Source: an uncultured Planctomycetales bacterium
GTDB lineage: Bacteria > Planctomycetota > Planctomycetia > Pirellulales > Thermoguttaceae
DNA length: 64,000 bases
NCBI GenBank assembly: GCA_937889015.1
Contig: CALARR010000070.1
Coordinates: forward strand, 18,027-82,026
Reading direction: 5' to 3'
Made by a program: the position numbers and the translations under genes
Part shown: piece by piece, positions 43,250-50,601 of the stretch
Numbering within the stretch: position 1 is the stretch's first letter
How the letters are laid out: the number at the start of each line of letters is the position of its first letter
Notes under the pieces: model-generated
What the model saw: only the letters and a program-made list of their open reading frames with translations
The model's database searches: none
Told to the model about the DNA's origin: nothing

Positions 43250-46200
43250 GTGAGAGCGAAAGCCTACCCCAGAACCATCACAGCCACGTCGGGCGGCCCG
43301 GCAAGACTGAATTGGCAACAGATTCTGGGGCCGGCTCTAAGTCCCTGGGCGATTGTACTGAGTTGTGGTCTGGTGTGGTCGGCATGGACAGCGGCGGCCA
43401 GCGAGCCGATCCGGCTGGCGTCTTCGCCCACCTTGTCGCCCGACGGCCAGTCTCTGGCCTTCTCCTGGCACGGCAATCTGTGGATGGTGGCGTCTACCGG
43501 GGGTGAGGCCCGGCAGATCACGACGCACATCGCGCGCGACAGCCGGCCCTGCTTCTCGCCCGACGGCCAGCAGTTGGCCTTCACCAGCGAGCGGACCGGC
43601 ACGCGGCAGGTGTATGTGACCAGCGTGTCGGGCGGATTCGCCGCGCAAGTGACGTTCCACTCCGAGGGCAGCTCGCTGGAAGAGTGGTTCCCGGACAGCC
43701 GGGCGCTGCTGGTCAGCGGCGTTCGCGATCACTCCTGGCATCACGCGGACCGTTTCTTCCGCGTGGGGCTGGCCAAACGGTCGGCCGAGGAACTGCTGTT
43801 CGACGCGGCGGGCCGCGACGCCAGCCTTTCGCCCGACGGCAAGAAGCTGCTCTTCGTGCGCGAGGACGTGGTCTGGTGGCGCAAGGGCTATCGCGGCAGC
43901 CAGTCCGGTCAGATCTGGATGTACGACCTGGTCAGCAAGCAGTACACGAAACTGGTGGACCATGAGCGCGGCTGTCGCTACCCGCTTTGGCAACCGGACG
44001 GCAAGGGCTTCTACTATGTCGGTGGCCAGAGCGGCAGTTTCAATCTCTGGCAGCGCGATCTGGCCAGCGGCCGCCAACGGCAACTGACCACCTACCGCGA
44101 CGACTCGGTGGTGATGCCCTGCATTTCGCGCGACGGCTCGACGATCGTGTTCCGCTATCTGTTCGATCTGTACCGCTATCAGCCCCAATCGAACAAGCCG
44201 CCGGAACGGATCGAAATCACCTGCGACAGCGACGTCGTCCCCGATGCCTTCATGCGCCGCGTGCTGCAGTCGGCCAGCGCGGTGAGTTTCTCCAGCGATG
44301 GGTTGGAACTGGCCATGATCGCCGGCGGGGACTTGTGGGTCATGGACACCGAGCTGCGCGAACCGCGCCAGGTCACCAACACGCCCGAGGAAGAGCGGTG
44401 GCCCGCCTTTGCGCCCGACGGCCGCTCCGTCCTCTTCGTCAGCGACAAGGACGGCCAGTGCGACATGTGGCGCGCCACGCGCAGCGATTCCAAGAAGTAT
44501 TGGTGGCAGAACGATCGCTTCGTGCTCACGCGGATCACCAACGACGTGGAGAACGAGAGCCATCTGCAGTGGAGCCCCCTGGGCGACGCCGTGGCCTTTG
44601 TCAAAGGGCTGGGGGACCTGTGGGTCATGTCGGCCGACGGCAAGAGCGCGCGGCGCGTGTTGGAGCACTGGGAGCGCCTCTCCTACGATTGGTCGCCCGA
44701 CGGCAAGTGGCTGACGTATGCCGCCTTCGACACCGACTTCAATCGCGACGTGTGGGTGCTCAGCCTGGAAGGGGAACAGAAGCCGGTCAATCTTTCCTGC
44801 CATCCCAACAACGACGGCAATCCGGTCTGGTCGCCGGACGGCCGGATCATCGCCTTCACCGGCCGGCGCCAAGGCACCGACGTCGACTTGTACTTCGTCT
44901 ATCTGCAGAAAGAGCAAGCCGAGGTCGACTCGCACGATCGGGCCGTGCAGCGCGCCATCGACAAGATCCGCAAGGCGCGGTTGAAACCCAATCCCACCAC
45001 TTCCAAAGAGGTGCGGCCGGCCTCGGGCAGCGGTGCGACTCCGGCCGCCAAGCCTGCCGGTGCCACACCCGCCCCCAAGACCGTGATCGTTACCTCCAAG
45101 GACACCAGCCGCAGCCTGCCCAAGAATCCGCCCAAGGTCCGTATCGATCTGGAGGGCATCGCCGATCGCATCCACCGCGTGGCCATTCCCAACATGGCCG
45201 AGGGGGGCCTGTTCTGGGCGCCCGACTCCAAGCGTCTGGCCTTCACGGCCAACATCGACGGCAAGCCCGGCACCTACACGATTTCCTTGCCCGAAGACCT
45301 GAAGCCCAAATTGCTGGCCGCGCACACGGGGCGTTCGGCGCGCTGGCTGGAGGCCGACCAACGCGTGGTGTGGCTGTCCAGCGGCGTTCCGGCCAGCCTT
45401 TCGGCCAGCGGCCTGCAGTCGCTGTACAGTTTCTCCGTGCCCCAGCAAGTGGATGTGAAGGGCCGCTTCGCCGCCGCCTTCGACCAGTGCTGGCGCGCGA
45501 TGCGCGACTACTACTACGACGCCACTCTGGGCAACCGCAACTGGGACGAGATCCGCCGCAAGTACGCCCCCTCGGCGCGAAAGGCCGTCAACAGCGACGA
45601 ACTGGGCGAGATCGTGTGCCTGATGCTCGGCGAACTGAATGGTTCGCACCTCAACTTCTACCCGCTCGGCGAGCCAGCGCCCAGCGACGACGCACAAGGC
45701 AGTGGCGACAGACCCGTGGCGGCCAATGGTCCTTCCGTCCTCCGCAGCACAAGCGACCGCCGCTGGAACGAGACCACGGCCCACCTGGGCCTGCAGTTCG
45801 ATCCGGCGCACAAGGGGCCGGGCTGGAAGGTCAAGCAAGTGATCGACGGCAGCCCGGCCGACCGTGTGAAGACCAAGATCCGGCCCGGCGAGTTGCTCCT
45901 CAGCGTCGATGGCCGCGCCGTGCAGCCGGCCGCCGACCCGACGCTGGTCCTCAATGGTCCGCCGAACCGCGATGTATTGCTGCGCGTGCGCAACAGCGAA
46001 GGCACGGACCGCGACGTGGAATTGCGCCCCATCAGCTACCAGAAGGCACGCTCCTTGTTGTACGAGCAGTGGATCCGCCAGAACCAGGAACACGTGGCCG
46101 CCCACTCCAAGGGCAAACTCGGTTACCTGCACATCCGCTCCATGGACATGCCCAGCTTCCAGCAGTTCGAACGGGACTTGTATGCCGTGGGGGCGGGCAA

Positions 46201-46744
46201 GGATGGGCTGATCATCGACGTGCGCGAGAACGGCGGCGGTTCCACCACCGATCACCTGCTCACCGCGCTCACACAACCCGTACACGCGATCACCATGCCG
46301 CGTGGCGGCCAGCCGGGCTATCCCCAGGATCGCAAGGTCTACGCCACCTGGAACAAACCCATCGCCGTCCTCTGCAACCAGAACAGCTTCAGCAACGCCG
46401 AGATCTTCTCGCATGCCATCAAGACGCTCAAGCGCGGCCCGCTGGTGGGCGTGCCTACGGCCGGGGGCGTGATCAGCACGCACACGATCGATATCATGGA
46501 CGTGGGACGGCTGCGCATTCCCAGCCGCGGCTGGTTCCGGCTGAGCGATGGCGAAGACATGGAACTGAACGGGGCCGTGCCCGACTACGTGCTGTGGCCC
46601 GAACCCGGCGACATCGCGCGCGGCCAGGACAAGCAGTTGGACAAGGCCCTGGAGGTGCTTTTGGCGGAGGTCCAGAAGTGGTCCCGCCGCCCCACGCCGG
46701 TGCCCCACAAGGCCAGCCAGCGCAAACCGCAGGAACGACCATGA
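43250..46744 (+). CDS. Tricorn-type S41 protease with beta-propellers and PDZ domain
   Basis: 1164 residues. The order is: leader; TolB/WD40-type propeller repeats (SPTLSPDGQSLAFSW, CFSPDGQQLAFTSE, WAPDSKRLAFTAN) to about residue 740; helical core; PDZ domain (GPGWKVKQVIDGSPADRV); then S41 protease (GYLHIRSMDMPSFQQF, IIDVRENGGGSTTDHLL, NQNSFSNAEIFSHA with the nucleophilic Ser, GGVISTHTIDIMD). These proteases cut peptides, often those released by other proteases. The GTG at 43250 has GAGG six bases upstream. Codons 6-31 are formed by a copy of the dispersed repeat, and the hydrophobic signal core (WAIVLSCGLVWSAWTAAA) follows it. The stop overlaps the NUDIX ATG. Confidence 0.9.
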   Translation: MRAKAYPRTITATSGGPARLNWQQILGPALSPWAIVLSCGLVWSAWTAAASEPIRLASSPTLSPDGQSLAFSWHGNLWMVASTGGEARQITTHIARDSRPCFSPDGQQLAFTSERTGTRQVYVTSVSGGFAAQVTFHSEGSSLEEWFPDSRALLVSGVRDHSWHHADRFFRVGLAKRSAEELLFDAAGRDASLSPDGKKLLFVREDVVWWRKGYRGSQSGQIWMYDLVSKQYTKLVDHERGCRYPLWQPDGKGFYYVGGQSGSFNLWQRDLASGRQRQLTTYRDDSVVMPCISRDGSTIVFRYLFDLYRYQPQSNKPPERIEITCDSDVVPDAFMRRVLQSASAVSFSSDGLELAMIAGGDLWVMDTELREPRQVTNTPEEERWPAFAPDGRSVLFVSDKDGQCDMWRATRSDSKKYWWQNDRFVLTRITNDVENESHLQWSPLGDAVAFVKGLGDLWVMSADGKSARRVLEHWERLSYDWSPDGKWLTYAAFDTDFNRDVWVLSLEGEQKPVNLSCHPNNDGNPVWSPDGRIIAFTGRRQGTDVDLYFVYLQKEQAEVDSHDRAVQRAIDKIRKARLKPNPTTSKEVRPASGSGATPAAKPAGATPAPKTVIVTSKDTSRSLPKNPPKVRIDLEGIADRIHRVAIPNMAEGGLFWAPDSKRLAFTANIDGKPGTYTISLPEDLKPKLLAAHTGRSARWLEADQRVVWLSSGVPASLSASGLQSLYSFSVPQQVDVKGRFAAAFDQCWRAMRDYYYDATLGNRNWDEIRRKYAPSARKAVNSDELGEIVCLMLGELNGSHLNFYPLGEPAPSDDAQGSGDRPVAANGPSVLRSTSDRRWNETTAHLGLQFDPAHKGPGWKVKQVIDGSPADRVKTKIRPGELLLSVDGRAVQPAADPTLVLNGPPNRDVLLRVRNSEGTDRDVELRPISYQKARSLLYEQWIRQNQEHVAAHSKGKLGYLHIRSMDMPSFQQFERDLYAVGAGKDGLIIDVRENGGGSTTDHLLTALTQPVHAITMPRGGQPGYPQDRKVYATWNKPIAVLCNQNSFSNAEIFSHAIKTLKRGPLVGVPTAGGVISTHTIDIMDVGRLRIPSRGWFRLSDGEDMELNGAVPDYVLWPEPGDIARGQDKQLDKALEVLLAEVQKWSRRPTPVPHKASQRKPQERP
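43263..43344 (+). repeat. Dispersed ~80-bp repeat at the start of the tricorn-like gene
   Basis: CCTACCCCAGAACCATCACA, core CACGTCGGGCGGCCCGGCAA, end GATTCTGGGGCCGGCTCTAA. It begins 13 bases after the GTG and is translated through. Confidence 0.88.
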
Positions 46745-47283
46745 ATCAGGATCGCCGGAAGGATCCGCAACGACGCGTCTTGGCCGAAGGGCATTTCGCC
46801 CGGCTGGTGGCCCAGCATGGTTGGGAATGGGTGGAACGGGTCAACAGTACGGGGGCGGTAGTGATCGTGGCCCTCACCGCGCAGCGCGAATTGGTCCTCG
46901 TCGAGCAATACCGCATCCCGCTCCAGCGCCGGGTGCTCGATCTGCCCGCCGGCCTGGCGGGCGACGAACCGGGCACGCACGGCGAAGACCTGGCCGCCGC
47001 CGCACGCCGCGAATTGCTGGAAGAAACCGGCTTCGTGGCCCCACGCCTGGAGTTTCTCAACGAAGGGCCCTCTTCGGCCGGACTGGCCAGCGAAACCTAC
47101 GCCCTGTTTCTGGCGCGCGATGCCCAACGCGTGGCCGCCGGCGGGGGCGATGACAAGGAAGACATCCAGGTCCACGTGGTCCCGCTGGCCGAGATCACCA
47201 CCTGGCTCGACGCGCGCCGCCAAAGTGGGGTCATGATCGATCCCAAGATCTTCGCCGCCCTCTACTTCGCCCAGAACCGCTGA
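46741..47283 (+). CDS. NUDIX hydrolase, ADP-ribose-pyrophosphatase-like
   Basis: 180 residues. The Nudix box is GEDLAAAARRELLEETGF, matching the REUxEExGU half exactly; the first Gly of the consensus is shifted by a one-residue longer loop. An upstream LPAGLAGDEPG and preceding LVEQYRIPLQRRVLDLPAG match ADP-ribose pyrophosphatases, which hydrolyse ADP-ribose or other nucleoside diphosphates linked to a moiety. It starts with an ATGA overlap with the tricorn-like protease, so it is translationally coupled to it. It is cytoplasmic, whereas its partner appears exported. Confidence 0.9.
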   Translation: MNQDRRKDPQRRVLAEGHFARLVAQHGWEWVERVNSTGAVVIVALTAQRELVLVEQYRIPLQRRVLDLPAGLAGDEPGTHGEDLAAAARRELLEETGFVAPRLEFLNEGPSSAGLASETYALFLARDAQRVAAGGGDDKEDIQVHVVPLAEITTWLDARRQSGVMIDPKIFAALYFAQNR

Positions 47284-47614
47284 CCTGGCCGAACGGCAGC
47301 CCCGCGGCGCGAAGGACGTGCTCAGCCGCGGCGTTGCCGGCCGTCTTCGCTGGTCGACTCCGTCCAGAGTCCTTCGCCCGTTCTCACCCGACGAGTGTTC
47401 TCTCGGATCGTGGAAGTGTACGCCTTCCTTACCCCCCGGCAGGTTCCTGGACTCCAGACCGGCGATCCAGTAGGCTAATCGGGACATACCTCCCCCGCTG
47501 CGACGTGCGACCCCGGACTGATCCGGATCATCCGATCCCCCCCTGGGATCTGGCACTGCGTCGCCTGTCCCCAGAGAAGATGTCTTCAACACTTGCACCA
47601 AGGGAGAAGCGAAC
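47284..47614 (+). other. Intergenic, no gene seen
   Basis: Between the NUDIX and DUF1080 genes. No convincing coding frame, hairpin terminator or clear promoter was seen. Confidence 0.4.
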
Positions 47615-48730
47615 ATGAGCGCGCGAATCGTCTGTCGTGGGATCCCCTTCCTGGCTTGCTGGGGCTTGCTGTGGGTCGCCACAAGCCATGCCCAAACCGC
47701 CACAGGCCCCTGGGTCTCCCTGTTCGACGGCAAGACCCTCAACGGCTGGCACCAGGTGGGCGAGCTGCCCTGGGTGGTCGAGGAGGGGGCCATCGTCGGT
47801 CGCATCACCGAGAAGTCCAAGCTCTATAGCCTCCTGGTCAGCGACCAGGTCTACCGCGACTTCACCGTGCGTCTGAAATTCAAGACGCTCCAGGGCAACA
47901 GCGGTTTCTACATCCGCACGATCGTCGAGCCGCCCGATCGGGCCCACGGGCTGCAGATCGAAGTCGATCCCAACCACAACAGCGGCGGGATCTATGAGAG
48001 CTATGGCCGGGCCTGGGTCGACAAACCCGCGGAGGAACTGCAGGCCAAGTACTTCAAGCCGGGCGAGTGGAACGAGTTCTTCATCTCGGCCTACGGCGGC
48101 AACGTGGAGGTCAAGGTCAACGGCATCACCGCGGCCAAGCTGGAGAACGAGACCAGCCGGCCGGCCGGCCATCTGGCCATGCAGATGCACGCCGGCAACG
48201 AGATGCTGGTGATGTTCAAGGACATTGAAATCCAGGCGGCGGCCGACGCCGGCGGGACGCAGACGGCCCCCACCCAGCCTGCCCTGGTGCAGCCCGACCC
48301 CAAGGGCCGGCTGCATCTCAGCGCCAAGACGGCACGACTGTGCGGCAAGTTGGCCTATCGGCCGGCTTGGGATGCCCTCAGCGGCTGGCAGGCCAACGAG
48401 CGCGCCGAGTGGGACGTCGAAGTCGTCAAGCCCGGACTGTACGACGTGTCGCTGGAGTGGGCCGCCGACGACAAAGACGCGGGCCGCGCCTTCGCTCTGG
48501 TGGCCGGCGATAAGACCCTGGAAGGCACGGTCGAAGGCACCAAGGGCCGCGAAATGTATCGTCGGGCCACGATCGGCCAGATCGAGCTTGCAGCCGGAAC
48601 GCAGAAGATCGTCCTCAAGGCCAACGGCGAATTCAGCGGTTGCCTGATGGACCTGCGTGAGGCGACGTTGACCCCGGTCAAGCCCGTGAAGCCAGCCAAA
48701 CCGGCCAGCGCGGCCAAGCCGGCGAAGTGA
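47615..48730 (+). CDS. Exported DUF1080 (3-keto-disaccharide hydrolase-type) protein
   Basis: 371 residues. A signal peptide (IPFLACWGLLWVATSHAQ) leads to the diagnostic WVSLFDGKTLNGWHQVG, then DFTVRLKFKTLQGNSGFYIR, HGLQIEVDPNHNSGGIYE and GEWNEFFISAYGGNVEVKVN, a jelly-roll laminin-G-like domain as in DUF1080. A second, carbohydrate-binding-like domain follows (ARLCGKLAYRPAWDALSGWQ to GCLMDLREATL), and the end is a Lys/Pro/Ala tail. DUF1080 proteins are linked to hydrolysis of 3-keto-glycosides, which fits the ThuA/Gfo-Idh operon at 28-34 kb. GGGAGAAGC precedes the ATG. A terminator follows at 48770. Confidence 0.88.
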   Translation: MSARIVCRGIPFLACWGLLWVATSHAQTATGPWVSLFDGKTLNGWHQVGELPWVVEEGAIVGRITEKSKLYSLLVSDQVYRDFTVRLKFKTLQGNSGFYIRTIVEPPDRAHGLQIEVDPNHNSGGIYESYGRAWVDKPAEELQAKYFKPGEWNEFFISAYGGNVEVKVNGITAAKLENETSRPAGHLAMQMHAGNEMLVMFKDIEIQAAADAGGTQTAPTQPALVQPDPKGRLHLSAKTARLCGKLAYRPAWDALSGWQANERAEWDVEVVKPGLYDVSLEWAADDKDAGRAFALVAGDKTLEGTVEGTKGREMYRRATIGQIELAAGTQKIVLKANGEFSGCLMDLREATLTPVKPVKPAKPASAAKPAK

Positions 48731-48769
48731 TCGTCGCAGAGCCATCGTGGCTTTCCGAGAACAACCAGC

Positions 48770-48830
48770 GCCGACGCAGCGCGGCCGAGCCCGATTGAGG
48801 GCCCCCCAAACTGCGTCGGCCCTTTTCTTC
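48770..48830 (+). terminator. Intrinsic-type terminator after the DUF1080 gene
   Basis: GCCGACGCAG (48770-48779) and CTGCGTCGGC (48811-48820) form a perfect 10-bp stem, followed by CCTTTTCTTC. The 31-base loop is longer than usual. Confidence 0.65.
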
Positions 48831-48865
48831 AAACCCTAATCCCTAATCCCCAATCCCTGCTTCCC

Positions 48866-50551
48866 ATGGCTCCCCAGTTCATTTTCGAGATGCACGGCGT
48901 CAGCAAGGCCTTCGGCGAGAAGGTGGTCTTACAGAACATCAACCTGTCGTTCTACTACGGGGCCAAGATCGGCGTCGTGGGGGAGAACGGGGCCGGCAAG
49001 TCCACGCTGTTGAAGATCATGGCCGGCATCGACACGGATTTCGACGGCACGGCCAAGCTCACCAAGGGGATGACGGTCCGCTACGTGGCCCAGGAGCCGG
49101 TCCTGGACCTGGACGCTACCGTCCGCGACAACCTGAAGACGGCCATGCGTCCGGTCCAGGCCTTGTTGGACCGCTTCAACGAGATCTCCATGCGCATGGC
49201 CGATCCCCAGCCCGACGACGACCTGGACAAGCTGATGGAGGAGATGGGCCGGTTGCAGGAGCAGATCGACGCGCGCGACGCCTGGGAAATCGACCGCATC
49301 ATGGACATCGCCTCGGACGCCCTGGTGCTTCCGCCCGACGACACGCCCGTGCGCCAGCTTTCGGGCGGAGAGCGGCGGCGCGTCGCCTTGTGCATGGCCT
49401 TGCTGGAGAAGCCCGACCTGCTGCTGCTGGACGAACCCACCAACCACCTGGACGCGGAAACCGTGCAGTGGCTGGAACAGGCCTTGCGCGACTATCCCGG
49501 CACGGTGATCATCGTCACCCACGACCGCTACTTCCTGGACAACATCACCAAGTGGATCCTGGAACTGGAGAACGCGCGCGGACTGCCCTTCGAGGGCAAC
49601 TACTCCTCCTGGCTGGCGCAGAAGGCGGAGCTGTTGCGCGTCATGGAGAAGCACGAGTCGCAACGGCAGAAGACGCTGCAGAAGGAGTTGGACTGGATCC
49701 GCAACACGCACCAGGGCCGCCGGCAGAAGAACCAGGCGCGGATCCGCGCCTACGACGAGTTGGCCAGCCAGCGCGACGTGGACACCAAGAGCGAGACCAT
49801 CATCCAGATCGCCCCCGGCCCGCGACTGGGCGACAAGGTGCTAAGCTTCAAGAACGTGAACAAATCCTTCCACAACGCCGACCAGGAGTTGAAGCTCATT
49901 GAGGGCAGCTCCTTCAACGTGCCGCCGGGCGCGATCGTGGGCGTGATCGGCCCCAACGGCACCGGCAAGACCACGCTCTTCCGCATGGTCATCGGCCAGG
50001 AACCGCCCGACGCCGGCACAATCGAATTGGGCCCGACCGTCGTGCTCTCCTACGTCGACCAGCACCGCGACGCGCTGGCCGACGAGAAGACGGTGTTCGA
50101 AGAGATCACCGACGGCAAGGACAAGATCGAGCTGGGCAATGTATCGATGAATTCCCGGGCCTACGTGGCCCGGTTCAATTTCCGCGGACCGCAGCAACAG
50201 AAGAAGGTGGGCGAGTGCTCGGGCGGAGAGCGGAACCGGATTCATCTGGCCAAGATGCTCCGCCGGGGCGGCAACCTGTTGCTGCTGGACGAGCCGACCA
50301 ACGACCTGGACGTGAACACGATGCGCGTTTTGGAACAGGGGCTCCTGGATTTCCCCGGCTGCGCCATGGTGATCAGCCACGACCGGTTCTTCCTGGACCG
50401 CATCTGCACGCACCTGCTGATCATGGAAGGCGACGGCCGGACCACGTGGTTCGAGGGTGATTTCACCGAATACGAAAAGGCCGTGCTGGCCGAGAACCCC
50501 GAGCGCTTCGCCCATCGCCGCGGCAAGTACCGGCGGTTGACGCTGCGTTGA
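48866..50551 (+). CDS. ettA: ABC-F translational ATPase EttA
   Basis: 561 residues, the usual EttA length. It has two ABC domains in one chain: Walker A GENGAGKST and GPNGTGKTT, signatures LSGGERRRVAL and CSGGERNRIHL, and Walker B LLLLDEPTNHLD and LLLLDEPTNDLD. The arm-containing first domain, and the linker with the basic KELDWIRNTHQGRRQKNQAR helix, fit EttA, which gates ribosome entry into elongation according to energy state. No clear Shine-Dalgarno is seen. The upstream 30 bases are instead a CCCTAAT/CCCCAAT near-repeat. The catalytic Glu residues are present in both domains. Confidence 0.95.
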   Translation: MAPQFIFEMHGVSKAFGEKVVLQNINLSFYYGAKIGVVGENGAGKSTLLKIMAGIDTDFDGTAKLTKGMTVRYVAQEPVLDLDATVRDNLKTAMRPVQALLDRFNEISMRMADPQPDDDLDKLMEEMGRLQEQIDARDAWEIDRIMDIASDALVLPPDDTPVRQLSGGERRRVALCMALLEKPDLLLLDEPTNHLDAETVQWLEQALRDYPGTVIIVTHDRYFLDNITKWILELENARGLPFEGNYSSWLAQKAELLRVMEKHESQRQKTLQKELDWIRNTHQGRRQKNQARIRAYDELASQRDVDTKSETIIQIAPGPRLGDKVLSFKNVNKSFHNADQELKLIEGSSFNVPPGAIVGVIGPNGTGKTTLFRMVIGQEPPDAGTIELGPTVVLSYVDQHRDALADEKTVFEEITDGKDKIELGNVSMNSRAYVARFNFRGPQQQKKVGECSGGERNRIHLAKMLRRGGNLLLLDEPTNDLDVNTMRVLEQGLLDFPGCAMVISHDRFFLDRICTHLLIMEGDGRTTWFEGDFTEYEKAVLAENPERFAHRRGKYRRLTLR

Positions 50552-50601
50552 GGGCCCGTGCCCGGCCCGGCCGTCGCTGACACGAACCAAGGAGTTGTCC
50601 C

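Noticed and set aside
43337..46708. 1123-codon open frame antisense to the tricorn-like protease
   Set aside because: It mirrors the real gene in a GC-rich codon pattern, has no domain, signal or plausible start, and the plus-strand frame has clear propeller and S41 motifs.
48838..48862. CCCTAAT/CCCCAAT near-repeat before ettA as a telomere-like sequence
   Set aside because: Only about three imperfect units; more likely chance or a local leader feature.
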